Shown here: piece after piece, positions 1 through 12,621 of the stretch | Layout: the number at the start of each line of letters is the position of its first letter | Numbering within the stretch: the first letter of the stretch is position 1 | Assembly (NCBI GenBank): GCA_027574665.1 | Contig: CM050690.1 | Location: 67,995,433-68,059,432 of the forward strand | Direction of reading: 5' to 3' | DNA from: Rhynochetos jubatus | Taxonomy: Eukaryota; Chordata; Aves; Eurypygiformes; Rhynochetidae | Length of the DNA: 64,000 nucleotides | Notes under the pieces: model-generated | What the model was told of the DNA's origin: nothing | The model's input: only the letters and a program-made list of their open reading frames with translations | Database searches by the model: none | Position numbers and translations under genes: made by a program

Positions 1-3000
1 GTCTTCAGTGGCAGTTTCATGAGACCATATATAAATGTTACTTTTTCACTGCAAACTGAACTAAGTCTACTGACCCATTATGCATGACAAGAAACATCTG
101 GCAGTAGGCTTCAGTCACTGCTGGCCTAGACTGGATTTAAACTGGCAACTTGGATGTAAAAGGCACAGTATCACGTTACCCATCCCCAGAGTGCCTGATG
201 ACTTTGCAGTGACCCAGTTTGATTTCTTTTTCATGAACTCATTATTTACAGATGAGTGGTCAGCTGGAGAATGAAAATGAAGTTAGGAGACCCAGCATTT
301 CTGTTAAAAATGAAAGTAACTTTGTTTTTTTCAAGTCAGTAACTAAGCCATATGAGGATATTGGTATGCATAAGGAAATACATTTGAATTCTTAGCTACA
401 GTTTTTGTTTTATCAGGTTTAAGTAACTTCTAAATATTTTCTATTTCCCCTCTGAGTTCCAAGAAAAAATTCAATTGTTTTTATCATTAGATTAGAATTG
501 ATTTCTGACTGTTAAGTCATGCCTATGCCCCTGCTGCAGTTGGTCCTGTTATTTTGCTTAGGATTTGAGTTTGTTTCTACCCAGAGTAATTTTTAATTGT
601 TATCTTGTTCTTTCTCTGTATGAATGTGATGCATTTTTCAAGATGAGTATTTTTTCTGGTAGTCTCAGCACATCACTATATGAAGAAAAGGGATTTGGGT
701 AACCTTACAAATTCTTTACCAAAAAAGATGAAGAAATATTTTTTCAAGATATGTACAAAGCCTTGTTAAAGGTGGAAAAGCACACTTTCTCTTTACAGCA
801 TTCCCTTTCTAGTGCAAATTGACATGCAAAGCACTTGGAATACCTTTCTGGACAATACACAAAAGCACAATGCTGCAATCCATACTGAGGGAAATCACTC
901 ATTTCCTACCTTAATTCCAGAAAATTTTGTAGTAAAATTGGAAGCAGTGTAGCATGTGAACTGAGGAAGATAAGCAAAGTGAAGTAAACAGCAGGAGGTT
1001 TTCATGTTGTGTCTGCTTCTCCTGGGAGAAAATAAGCAGAGGACGCGAAGCAAGCTAACAGTCAGCATTTAGCTAGTTCTGTGTCATTGAAACGGGACGC
1101 CCCGTTCACTGGGGGCAGACCTTTGTACTCTGGGACTATACAGTCATACGTTTTAAGTGTTAAAACATCAAGGGCCAGATTTATGGTTAGGGTAACTTTG
1201 TTAATTAAAATGAAACCAAAAACGCTATGAAGGATTATCCAGATGCTGCCTGCTTGTTCTCTGTGAGGAAAGTCAGAAAGATTTTATCCAAGTAATGTGG
1301 GACATAAAACAAAAGTTAACTGGAGGTTGCAGCACCGATCTCTTAATTCCCCTTAACAACCAAGTGCTCACCCTCTTTTCAAATGAGAGAAGGTTGCTCC
1401 AAGCCGGTATCTACTTATTTCTCATGTTTTGGTCGCATCTTCTTTCCAGATGCTAGTCCTTTTCTCTCCAATTGCTTTATTTGTGGGGGTTGTGAATGTG
1501 GCAATGCTGACCATGATTTTGACTCCACACTCACAGAGAGGTGTGTGCGTACGCTGAAGAACGTGTTGGAACACTCTGCCTTGATCTGATATTATGAGGT
1601 AAGATATTTTTATTCCCCTGGCTCTATTATAAGGAGCTTGTACTTCAGGCTGTACAGTATTTCTCCCTTATTTTCATGACCACTGCAGTCATGAACAAAA
1701 CTTACTTACAAACAGTAAGAACAAAACTCTTCTCTGATTAGACAATGACAGCTTGTGTTTTCTTCCCACATATGCCAAGTTGCTGTCAAAGGCTGAATCA
1801 CAACAAATAACTGCAACATGAAGTTCTTGCATTTTCAAATTGACCAGAAGGCTTGTATTGGAAATTATACCTGAGACAAGGACTGGTTTTATGACAACTT
1901 CTAGCTTGAGTAGCTGCTTCCTGAGTTTGTGCTTGGTATTGTGTCATATTTTCATGCACATTTATCATTGCTGTGGTAACATACACTGATGCTTCTTGAC
2001 ATTTTCCACTTTTGATGGGATTGATGGTTTTAAGCTATGTACTGCATCATCTGCCACCTGCAAATACAACCATTTTGTAGGCTATTCTCACGCCAGGAGA
2101 TGGAGATAGAAGTAAAGAGAAGACCTCAGTACTAAGACATTAATTCACTGCAGATGAAAGAGAGCTATCTCTATGCTGAACATAATTTTCTTTCTTTGAA
2201 ACATCCATAGCTTCTGGTGAAGCTGAATTTATATCTGCTTGTGTTATTTGTATTATAGCTTATATCCCGTTTTGCTGTGGTAGCGTCTAATGCGTGCATT
2301 CTCCCTTTGGGCTTCCAGCATAGTTGCTCTTCTGTCCATTGCCTACCACTGAAATAAATTTTATATGCGCTTGGATGCCTTACAGACTTGAAGCAGTTAC
2401 TGCTTTATTGTGCAGTGTTACTTCCCATCTCCTTTGTCCTTTAACATGAAATGAGAGAGAGAAGGAGGAAAAAGGCTTTGTCTGACCATTCACTCAGGGC
2501 TTCTCATTTTCTGAGACCAGGATGCCTTGCTCCCATCAGTTCTGTTGTCTGCTGGTGCAGCCCTAGGGACATGTCAGTACTCCTGCAGTTCTTTATGTTT
2601 CTTTGGCCTTTTTCTTTGATCCTTAAGGTCAAGGAACAAAGCAGTGAAGCTGAGCATGTCTGACATTCTGCAGATGAGCAAAAGATAGGAAGTATTCCAT
2701 GTCAGTGCACTTAAGCACTTAGAAGCGGTAATTAAAATAGGTATTTAAAACTTCACGAGTCATTTAAACTACATAGGGGACAGTCTTACCAAAATAAGAG
2801 GATTTTACTTCTGCTTTGGAAACCCTTATTAGACTGACTTCAACGGCTGCACCATGGAATGTAACGTTTTGTGCCATTTCTTGATGCCATCCTTACATAC
2901 TGCTGTTTCTGGTCAGTCAAGATTTAAATCCTGGTCATCTTGAGCACTTTTAGGAAAATCCTTTAGCCTGCATCGTCAATCAAATTTTTTCACTACCTCT

Positions 3001-4369
3001 GGGGAATCTGGAAGATACAGAGATGCTGTGTGGCAGGACCCATACCAGAATCTCAGTACATCATAGTGACGACTTCCCTGAGATGGACAGGTTAAAAAAA
3101 AAACCAAAACAATCTTGTCCTATATCTGGCAAGTTGATTATTTCTGCTTAGGTGTAAGCAAACTGTAAAGGGTATTACTATCTCTTTCTCCTAGGCCACT
3201 CAGACTCACTTCAAAGCCTCCTCCTCGTTACCAGAACAGATGCCAGGTTCAGCCCACGTGAGACCCAGCCACCAACTTGTAGGTTGAAGGGAGAAGCCTG
3301 ATTTTATTCTTAAGCACTCAAGTGATGCATTTTTTCTTAGGTGGTGTCATGCAGTTACTCTGTCATTCTGCCTACGTTTGGGGCTGGTGCGCTCTGCCTT
3401 TCTAGCCATGCCAGGTCCTACTGCAAGTTACCACCTGAGAGACATTGCTGGTACAGTCCCTGGCATAGAAACTAATTCAGAACTGCTCTTCCAGGTAAAC
3501 ATGTTTGCCTGGATGGTGCACAGGGATTAATAAAGGAGGCAGACTTGGTAGGCTCAAGTGTGTGGGTGGGCAGCGTGTCACCTCTCAGAGCTCAGGTGAG
3601 TGCAAGGATCTCATCCCCACCTGTGATGTCGCTGCTGAATTCAGCAAGTAGCCTTGCTGCCTGTTCTGCCTGTGTCGCTGTTCCGCTGATCATGAGGAGA
3701 GACTGCTTCTTTTAATGGCCTAACATCTGTCTGATGAGAATTTCTGGCCTTGGGGAACAATCCTGTTGCCTCCCTGGTAACAGGCAGTTGTGGCTGGCTT
3801 CTTTAATGTAACTCTGTGGAATCAACCAGAGTAATGTTAGGTAGGTAAAGTGAATCATAGACACTAATCCTACATAGTAATGAAGTCATCTTCTACACCA
3901 ACAGTGTGTCTTTGATCCCCAGCCATGTCATCTGCCTAAGGCCCATCAAATGATCTCACTGAGACTGTTCTGCCTTCGGAATCAATGAGCAAAGGGTGAT
4001 CTGTAGTTATTTTTAAACTAAATGAACTTGCCCAGCAAAATATCTTTAACATCCCACAATTGTTTCTGTTCAGCCTTCAGGATGAATAAAGACAGTGAGA
4101 GCTTCATGAAAAGATCATAATTTTAAACTCCAAAATAAAACCTCTGTGCAGAATTGACACAATTGCCTTAAAAAAAAAAAAAGAAGAGACTCTTCATAGG
4201 AAACAACTTCACCCTTTGCCACTCAGAGAGCAAAAGGACTGAGGAATTGCCAGGAGACCAACACATGATGCCACCTAACCTCCGGTCATCCTTTTCAGCC
4301 ACCAGCCCCCATCTCTGTCTTCCCATACACTTCAGTAATAAGCACTGGGACCCATCAAATGATACTGCT
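1..4369. other. Non-coding stretch, no recognised element
   Basis: No gene, transposon or RNA gene can be recognised here. Open frames are short, unconnected and of chance-like composition (for example 1,383-1,589 and 2,451-2,663). There is a run of about 13 A at 4,170-4,182. A small perfect hairpin (AACGGG / CCCGTT, 4-nt loop) lies at 1,091-1,106. The segment 2,930-3,010 has a vague SINE-like look that was too weak to call. Confidence 0.6.
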
Positions 4370-4380
4370 TTTTGAGTAAG

Positions 4381-4510
4381 GCTGGCCTTTATTCATCTGC
4401 CCGGGCTGCGCTGCAGCACGGGGTGCATGCTCATCAGAGAGCGCGAGGTCTGACAGCGTGCCGTGTGACGTCACTATTCGACTTGACTACAGCGTTTGGT
4501 CCTGATAAAT
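4381..4510. other. CpG-enriched segment, unclassified
   Basis: About ten CpG dinucleotides fall within roughly 130 bases, in a neighbourhood that is otherwise CpG-poor. The segment includes CCCGGG, GCGCGAG and a perfect CRE. It lies in a 110-codon open frame (4,372-4,704) that ends at a good splice-donor match, AC followed by GTAAGT, at 4,701. Two readings are possible: a small promoter or first-exon region, or an old LTR or repeat piece that has kept its CpGs. The sequence alone does not decide between them, and the predicted peptide is not one I recognise. Confidence 0.35.
4466..4473. promoter_or_regulatory. Perfect CRE palindrome (TGACGTCA)
   Basis: This is the full cAMP-response-element consensus, extended to a 10-bp palindrome GTGACGTCAC (4,465-4,474), inside the CpG-enriched patch. 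Full CREs bind CREB/ATF proteins and are usually functional near transcription start sites. No TATA box or other promoter element is obvious beside it, so function is inference. Confidence 0.35.
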
Positions 4511-7164
4511 GTGGAAAGATACAAATTAAGCTTCAGTACATGTTTTTGAACCTTAGCAACAGAAAATACTCCTCTGTGAAGGCTGCACTCACAGGTGTAA
4601 ACATTTTCTGGAAGGTCACACATGTATTATCTTTTTGCATGTTCACTGGTGGGGGCCTATTTTCACTTCTAGTTTTGACAGAAAATATTCTGCGTCTCAC
4701 GTAAGTGCATGAGCTGTCTTCCAGTAGCCTTTACATCCAGTAGTCAGTATCAAGGCTTACAGTGGACTCAGTCATGTCAAAGGCAGTAACCTATTAACTG
4801 TGTATTAAATGATCCCTCTTTGCAGAGGATTGTATTTTGCCATTACAATTTTACATAGTGAGGACAATTTGACTTTCCTAAGGGAAAATCCTGGAGTACT
4901 TTCAAACAGAAATAAAACTCAGTAAATGAGGAATGAGTGAGGTTTAAAAAATACCTACTTTCATGATCACGAAAGTAATTTTTGAGATCTCTACTGAAGC
5001 ATCTCTTGCTCTGTAACACAAGTGAATTTCAGCCTGATGGCAGGTCCTGCAGACATGCCTTCAGAGGGCTGCGGGGAACCGTGTTAGTCCCAGGAGTCTC
5101 TGAAGGCTGTCTCTGGCCATGTGGTCTCCATGCCAGCAAGGAGCTTTGAAGGGAAGGAGAACCCAGGGAAATCTGCTTTCTCAAGCAACAGACCTCAAAT
5201 GGGCAGGTCAAGCGGCCTGTGTCTGGAGGACTCCAACCTGGGAGACAGGCAGGTAGAATTAATACTAAATTAAATCCTGGGTCCTATTTATGCAAGTATG
5301 AATGCTTACACAGGACGTTAAAAATGGGCAACAAAACCCATTTTTTTGTGTTGTCGCAGATACACAGCTGGGTTTTCATCTTGTAAATGATCAGGTACCC
5401 ATGAAAATGTTTCCAACTCTGAATGGGAGAAACCACTGTTACAGGGTAAAGGGATATCTTGCTCTTTATGTCCTTCAGTCACAAGTCTTTTTAGAAGTCC
5501 AGTGCATCTCAGTCACTGCTGGGTTTGCACTGAAGATACCTGTCTAATAGGAACTCAAGTTATGCTATCAGTATTTCGAGTAAACCAGCAAACAAATGAC
5601 AAATAGTTATTGTCTGAATAAATTCAAGCTCAACTTTTATTTCCACTAACCTGAACTGAAACTAAACTGCCAGGTTTCAGATCTTACCATCAATCCTTTG
5701 GGCTATCTAGTAGTCTATTTTTAATCAACAATGCTTTCTTCTAAGTCACATCTACATGACTGCTTCTAGTTTCATATGAAGAGTGATGTAGTATAAGGAG
5801 AGTCTAGATTTCAGCATCACACAGGAAATATTTTGGGGGTACCAGTAGTGGTAGGATCTACCTGCAAGTGTACAGTGAGTGGAAAGCAGATTGGTTTTAA
5901 TGCTCCAGAGGAAAGAAAGAAAAGTCAAGCTCACTGAGATTTTGTCTGAAATTCATGTTCTTCTGCTGTAAAGCCCATAGTGATAGTTTCCATTATAAAT
6001 CATATAATGTATTAAACAAATAGAAATACTCCTGCACCCCTCTGCATTTGTATCTCTATCTCTGACTTGCAGTTTTCTGTTACACCTCTGAACCTGCAGA
6101 GCAGGATTCACAGTGGTCTTGGATAAACACATCAGCAAAGCTGTCCCTCAACCTGTCACTCGCTGAAACCCCGATGTAGAAGAGGAGTGAATTACAGCTG
6201 ATTTAAAGAGAAGATTATGTTATATATACCATTCGAACTTTTGTCTTTCCTCTGTGTTGTTTGTGGGCTCATACAACAGCTTTGGAAGGCAACTGTCTTT
6301 AGTGAGGGTTTAAGTTTGGTTTGGGCTTGGGACATACACTGTCCCAAGGCAGATGAGCACTGTGCTCTTGCTAGCACTTACTCTTCAGCAGAGTTCTACT
6401 GGATCCCAAAAATCCTGTCTGAAGTATCCTAAGGTATCAAAGATACAGGAGAAATGGGGAAAAAATAGTCCATTTGAAAAATAATAGAAAAAACAATCTC
6501 TTAGAATCTTTTCTGAAAGACATGAAAAATATATGTTGCTACAATTGCATGTATAAATCTCATTACAAAATCATCCTGCTGCACCCTGGATACCAGATTT
6601 ACATCCTTTCCTTCCCTCTATTTATGTTTTTGGTAAATGCCATGTGATCTAATTTCCCTTTTGGGGCTCCTGTGAACTTTCACAGACCTCAAAATCTTGA
6701 CTGATCCAGCTCATTGACCTCCTTTCCTTCCAGAGCATCAGATGGCAGTTGTGCATGGTGCTGGTTCAATATGTCAGGCTTTCCTGAGTGGCCAGGAATC
6801 TTTTGGTGCTCCAACTCCAGGCTCCAGATATTCTGACACAGCACAGACTATTGTGTTTTTCACTGAAAAAGAAACAAAGGTATGGAGTTGACTTATTCTG
6901 TGATATACAGGCTGGGGGAAAAACCCTCATAAATCTGAAAGAAATAAAATACCCAATCAAACCAAACCAACAAAACCAAACAAATGAAAGAATTACAGCA
7001 GAACTGCCAGAAACATGAGACAAAGAACATGAACGCATGTAAACTTAAAACATAGGAGGTGCCACTAGATGCTCGAGGGTAGTTAAAAAGTAGTTAAAAA
7101 GCCAGTTTGCTCAGTTGTGATCTTCAGTTTTGCTTATGTTTTATTGCTTTCCACTGTCATAAAA
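4511..7164. other. Non-coding stretch, no recognised element
   Basis: Nothing definite is seen. Open frames such as 5,302-5,547 (81 codons) and 6,788-7,018 (76 codons) have no recognisable domain, and their surroundings do not look like spliced exons. Confidence 0.55.
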
Positions 7165-7214
7165 TAGACTAGACTAGACTAGACTAGACTAGACTAGACT
7201 AGACTAGAATAGAA
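7165..7214. repeat. (TAGAC)8(TAGAA)2 microsatellite
   Basis: Eight perfect TAGAC units run from 7,165 to 7,204, followed by two TAGAA units to 7,214. The array sits exactly at the 3' end of a minus-strand CR1 fragment. The TAGAA units resemble the complement of the CR1 tail motif, so the array probably grew from the tail of the retroposon. Confidence 0.9.
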
Positions 7215-7460
7215 TAGTTCCAACTGACTGACTGCTCCAGGGATGACCAAAAGTTAAAGCATGTTATTAAGGGCATTGTCCAAATGCCTCTTCAATACTG
7301 GTACGCCTGGGGCATTATCACTCCTCCACAAAGCCTCTTCCAGTGTTTAACCACCCTCTTGGTAAAGAAACACATCTATTTCTCCTCTAGACTTAAATAG
7401 CTGGAGGTAGAGGAAACATTTCCCCAAGAATCTCTGTACAGCACTGGTGTACCTCAAGCC
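7205..7460 (-). mobile_element. CR1 LINE 3' end fragment (minus strand)
   Basis: On the minus strand this reads as the 3' end of a CR1-type LINE. The tail is at 7,205-7,215. Next comes the untranslated and ORF2-end region, whose complement contains the typical 'tccagtgtttaaccaccct' and 'ggtaaagaaac' phrases at about 7,340-7,372. It is 5'-truncated, as nearly all CR1 copies are, and well diverged. The 5' limit near 7,460 is approximate. Confidence 0.75.
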
Positions 7461-8449
7461 TGACAGGAATCTTTGGATTGTATCAAGATGCAAACATTAC
7501 CAAAGAAAATTGATTTAAGCAAACAAACATGAAACCTTCAGGGATGTAAGTACTTCGTTTTGTTGAGTTTCAGTGAGAGAAATATGCTTTGCAGTAATGC
7601 TTCCTTAAGCAATCCATCAGCTTCTCGGTTTTATGGCAGAGGTGATCCTTGAGTTTAAACACATATGTAGCAGTGGAGTATTTTCATGCCATCTCAGCAT
7701 GTTGGAAACATAACCCAGGCTTTGGTATGTTGCAGCAACTGAAAACATTAGCAAACTTAAAAGAAAGTTATATAAAACAGTGACTACTGCATGAGGAAGG
7801 CATTTGATTAACGACCATGTGCTTCAGGGTATCATTATTTTCCTTCAAAATTAATGTAACTAATGTATTACAGGTAGAAATTAAGGCATAATTTGAAGTC
7901 TCTGGGACAGACAGTGTTTCTGGAGCACATGAATAGGCCTGCAAGGGAGGAAAGACAAAGAGCAGGGCAAGAGCACGAAGCTGCAGGTGGTAACAGGGCA
8001 GGCCTGTGGCAATGACCAGGACCTGGCCGTGGGGTTTGGGACAAGGCCAAGGTCACACTCAGACATCAGCTCACAGGTTACCCTAGCTCAATGGGGCCCA
8101 TGGCCGGGCAGGGCTCCCTGGTGACACAGCTCAGGCAGGGACGAAAAGCAGGAGCCTGGCTTAAAAGCAGCTCCCCGGGCAGGTGGGAGGATTTCCCTTG
8201 CTTTGGCAGCCCATGGTCTTCCAGTTTACCAAGCCTTTAGGGTTTTGGAGTTTTTCCTTTTGCAAATAGAAAAGAGGTAATTGCTCATGTTCTTTCACCT
8301 TGTCCAGAGGGCCTGAGAAGATGCCAGCAGGCGAACCATGAGAGCACTGGTAGGTCCCCTGTGCCCTTAACGGCCTGGCTGTGGTGGTGCATTTCTTCCC
8401 CTCTTAGCTCCTGGACTGCTTTAGAGCCTTAGAGATTCCCATCAAACCT
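7461..8449. other. Non-coding stretch before the LTR candidate
   Basis: No gene is recognised. The part from about 7,940 to 8,200 is richer in G+C, with overlapping minus-strand open frames of about 60 codons that look like chance. It could hold part of the neighbouring LTR candidate, whose left edge is uncertain. Confidence 0.45.
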
Positions 8450-8715
8450 TAGCCATTGTGCAGGGAGTTTGGTGCTTAAGCACCCCTTATCATATCAAAA
8501 CACTCTTGCACTGCCAAGGTGCGGAATGGCCATACTAGGGGTCAGTTGCCTGGTTACGGTGGGGGATGAGAGTGAAATAATTCATCCCCTGCCAACCTTG
8601 AACCTTATCAGAGTCTGGGTAGATCGGTACCAGCTGGGAACTCCAGTGACTGCCCGCCCCAATTAAGGCCAGGATGTAAAATTATTTATGCCTAAAGTCA
8701 ATTATCTCACGACCC

Positions 8716-8723
8716 TATAAATA
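8716..8723 (+). promoter_or_regulatory. TATA box of the LTR candidate
   Basis: A TATAAATA element preceded by a CCC triplet. A start site would be expected about 25-30 bases downstream, near 8,745, which places the stem-loop at 8,788-8,811 in the transcript leader. Confidence 0.5.
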
Positions 8724-8787
8724 GTGGTTCCAAGGATGACCCTTTGAGCTCTCCTGGACCACAGCAGCTGCACCCAGCATCATCTCC

Positions 8788-8811
8788 CTCTGAGTGGGAC
8801 ACCACTCAGAG
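8788..8811 (+). other. Perfect 10-bp stem-loop in putative LTR leader
   Basis: The arms CTCTGAGTGG (8,788-8,797) and CCACTCAGAG (8,802-8,811) are exact reverse complements around a GACA loop. Retroviral R regions commonly fold into stem-loops, so the position fits the LTR reading. The hairpin itself is plain in the sequence; a role is inference. Confidence 0.8.
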
Positions 8812-9610
8812 TTCATAAACTCTCCAGTTTGTGAAATCAGAGAACAGTCGACACAACCAGGGCAGAAAAACCTCCTGGAGGCTCACCTCTTTGCCCGCTG
8901 AGAGACACACTGACATCCAACGTGAATATTTTCACCGAACTCAGGGGGTAATTTTAACAGGTACCTTTGTATACATCTATGCATGTCTATCTCTATCTCT
9001 GTATCTGTCTGGGTGAGCATACGCTTGCAACTTTATGGCAATCACTTTGTTCAGTCTTTGATTAAGTTACTGTGCTGATCTATTGAGAGTTAAGTCCTGC
9101 GAGGGAATTACAGAATCTAATTGTGTGATACATTTGAATAGCATTAAGGAACTTTGAATTGTTGCTGTCCTGAAGTTTTGCACCAATCACAAAACTCCAC
9201 ACACAGTGATCCTTTCCCCAGTTCCTTAGGCATGAACCATTGACCAGGTATGGGATTAGGGGTGGATTCAGCTCCACCTGGACTTCTCTTCTGAGGAATT
9301 TAGAAAGCAAGGGGGTCCACTCTGAACTTCATGACCGAGTGGAAGGAATTTCCTTGTCCCTTTTCCCTAGTCCATATCACAACCATCCTGCCTTGATTTC
9401 CCTAACTCTGTAAATAATTTTTAAATTGTGGAGAAGCCATTATAATCTGTTGCTAATGTGATTTTGCCTTTGTATGCTTTTCTGCATCGAATAAGTAGTA
9501 GAATGGACCTTGCCATCGAATTCTGTTAAGTCACGCTTCCCACAAATTCACATTAAAAATAATAGCTTTTCCCCTAATATTTGCGACGCTGATCTTTCAA
9601 GTAACCTAAA

Positions 9611-12550
9611 CCACTCTGCATAGCGTCCCTTTTGTGACACTGGCACAGGCTGGAGCAGTCTGAGGGTTCAAGCGATGCACGAGCTCCCAGCTACTGTGAG
9701 GAGGCTTAGAGGGTGGCACTGGTACCCAGGGCTGAGAGGAAACCCTGGCTGCTGGCAAAAGGGTTTTTTTTTTCCTTCTAGCACCAGGTAGCAGAAGAGA
9801 GAAATTAACTCCAAGGTTGCCTTCCCTATTTTCACCTTCCGTGTTTTGTCACTATTAGTAAATTTTGCTAGTATAATACCTTTTATAATATCTCCTCTTG
9901 AACTCTCTCAGTCACTGCCTCATCCTGGCCTGGTTAGGATGATTATAATTAGAAGCCTACAGTGAAGGAAAATATCAGAGTTTAGTAAATTAAACTGTAC
10001 CACTGGAGCTGGGGGAGGGGGAAGGGGAAATAATCTGAATTTCTGAAGAGCTCTGCCCTGCAAACTCATGCACTGACCAGTCAATGTCAATAATTTATAC
10101 TGATGAAGCAGTGAAGTGAGATGCAGTCTCTGAACAAATCCCCGCTGGCTGCTCACACTTTGAGGTAGCACAATGTCTTCAACAGCCACCGAGAACAGCC
10201 TTTTTGAAACAAACCCTTCCGTGGGTGGCAGTTGTGTGTAAAACCAGGCTGACTGCTGCAGTCCAAAATTTTACATCTCTGTGGGCAGATGGACCATGTA
10301 GATGCAGTTTGCTGTTCAACTAGTACCTTTCTGCATAAAGAGATAGAAAGGGTGTGTGTGTGTCTTTAAACGTCAGTTTTTAGAACCTGCTTCCTGGTTT
10401 TCATGATTACAGTGTCTGTTTCCATGGAAATAAACCTTTAGTGTAGAGCAAGAGCCAAAACCCTAACCAGCAGGGCAGTGCACAAGTCCCCACGGTCAGT
10501 GTACGGCTAGAAAACAAATTTAGAAGCTCTTATTTGCAAACTTTTCAGCTTGTGTTAGTCTTGGGCTGTTCCTCATTACTTCCTCTCTTCCCTCTGTTGC
10601 TTGTCCTCAAGGTCTGGAAGGAGAGTGTTTTTCTCATTGCAGTCTTCCTTATTCACCAGCAGAACAGAACTGTAATCATAATGCAATAGTCAGCCTGAGA
10701 AATGTATTTCACTCTTAACCAAGATAGTAACTTCAGATGACCATGACTTCTCACTGGAGCAGGCTTCTTCCTTTTAACTTGTAGCATGCAGAATGCAAAC
10801 CTCGACTTCATTTCCAAGAAACTTAAAGCCACTTGACTGTATCAACCCAAAGAAATAAAAAGTCATCTGTTCCCTTACTTCCAGGCCAAAACAAGCTGAA
10901 GTATTCCTTCCATGACAGAATTGTAAAAAAGGGGAAGGTGACCTTTTTCTGCTTCTGCTTTTTTTGCTTACATTCTCTAAAGAGTATAAGATGATAAAAT
11001 TCCTGAGGACATCCCTGCCAGGACCAGCCAGCTGCCTGCATGTGGATGTGGGTCGCCACCAGCCTTGGAGACTCACCCTGTGTGACTTGGTACAGTCTGT
11101 TGAATCCTGTGATGGGATCCTGCTGTTTGAGGAAAGCTTCATTCTGCCTGTATCTTAATTAGCTGGCATAATAAAGTTAGCTGACATTCAGATCCTGGAA
11201 GAGCCTGCTCAGGCTGAAAGAAGTTCCTTCCTGTCCAATTGACCTCAAGTCTGGAAAGAAGTAGATCTCCTGTTTCCTTTTTCTTTTCTGACTGCATCAA
11301 GTCACTGAAATAAAGCGCTTTGTTTGTGGCAGTGTTTTTGTCCCTTAGCACCAGCTAAAGCCTTTCTGGGAGGTCCGTAGGTTTTCTCCTGTATAAAGTT
11401 GGCTTTCTTGAATATTTACTCTTAGAGCTATATATGTAAACTGATTAAGAAAATAAGTCCATACAAACAGGTTCTGTTAGGAGCCACAATAGCCCTGAAT
11501 TTTTACTATGTGTTTCTGCTCAAGTTTGGTCAGAGGGCTTGGTTTTCTTTTTTGTAAGAGTTCAGCTGAGTTGTTTAATCAGGCATTATAAGCAGGTGTC
11601 TTTCGCTCTCCTTTTTTCCCCCTTTATGCTTTCTTTCAGCCTACCATTTCTCCTGCTCTGACCTCTTCTCTCAATTTCCCATGAAGTAGCTTTGGGAATT
11701 AACACGTTTAGTTTGGCATCTTTGGTCAGCATCACAGCCTGGGGCCAAGCAGGCTTAGTGCTAAGCCCTTGGAGCGTATGCTGAACATCACCACCAGACT
11801 GTGACCCATTGAAAGGCATTGTTGCATACAGGCCCCTTGTTGGTCCTGCAAGAGGGAATTACACCTCCAATATGCAGCAAATTATCAGACAGCCTTGCTT
11901 TTGCCATATCCTTGTGTTTAGACATTTTCATTAGTACCACAGATCTTACAATTTTCTTTCTTTGCTGTGTAGAGGAATTGGCAGTGCCGAAAAGAATGAT
12001 TTTTAGCAGTTAAAGAACGAAATGTCAGGAGTATCCAGCCCGCACTTCCTTCCTGGCACTTCACTCAACTTTTCCATACCTATTCAATTCCTTTCAATAA
12101 AGAATTGCGTTCCCACTAGAATTGCATATGATGGTTCAGTAACCTACAGCATCCTGTTAGGCTTCTGGTTTCTATATCAGCTGAGGCTTTCTCTAAGGAA
12201 GTGACAGCTCTTTCCTGCTGATGAAGGAATGCAAGTTAGAGGAAGGGTAACTGTTAAAGAAATTTCATCTCTAAGTTATTTTGGCCAGTTGAAAAAATGT
12301 AAAACTAGGATTCGGCCCCTGTGTCAGAATGACTGACAGATCAGATGTTATGCTTTGTATGCACATTCCCAAAACTGCTGTATACCTTTCATTACTGTTT
12401 CCACAAATCCCGACATTGACTTCCAGAGTTCAGTGCCATTACTGTTTGCACTGAGAGGCACTGATCAAATTCTCTTTTCTCTCCATACCTCCTGGCCATT
12501 CTAAAATTTCTCCTTGGTTTTGCTGACTCCTTTGTTAAAGTTCTCATTCA
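9611..12550. other. Non-coding stretch, no recognised element
   Basis: No gene is recognised. The part from 9,620 to 9,770 is G+C richer and may still belong to the LTR candidate. A short GT run lies at about 10,351-10,362. The open frame at 10,774-11,142 (minus, 122 codons) overlaps several others on both strands and has no domain I recognise. Confidence 0.5.
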
Positions 12551-12579
12551 TTTGTTCGTTCGTTTGTTTGTTTGTTTGG
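12551..12579. repeat. (TTTG/TTCG)n microsatellite
   Basis: A short tetranucleotide array of TTTG units with two TTCG variants, seen directly. Confidence 0.85.
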
Positions 12580-12602
12580 TGGTGCCTCTGTCCTAGAGGC
12601 TG

Positions 12603-12621
12603 ATCCATATGGCATATGGAT
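12603..12621. repeat. 19-bp palindrome with single-base centre
   Basis: The arms ATCCATATG and CATATGGAT are exact reverse complements around one G. It lies 24 bases after the tetranucleotide array. Confidence 0.9.

Larger units (their letters stand above)
8450..9610 (+). mobile_element. Probable solo ERV long terminal repeat
   Basis: The segment has the architecture of a long avian ERVL-type LTR read on the plus strand. It has a GC-mixed upstream part, a TATA box at 8,716, a strong stem-loop about 70 bases downstream where the R/U5 region would lie, and a long AT-rich tail with CpG-containing words (ATCGAA, CACGC, GCGACGC) near 9,487-9,593. No gag, pol or env coding sequence follows, and no second copy is seen in the window, so it would be a solo LTR. 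I could not fix the TG...CA ends or a target-site duplication, so both limits are approximate. The assignment rests on overall resemblance, not on a database match. Confidence 0.45.

Noticed and set aside
2930-3010. Vague MIR-like wording
   Set aside because: Only scattered short words match and the order is poor. It is weaker than the 28,245-28,330 candidate, which is itself uncertain.
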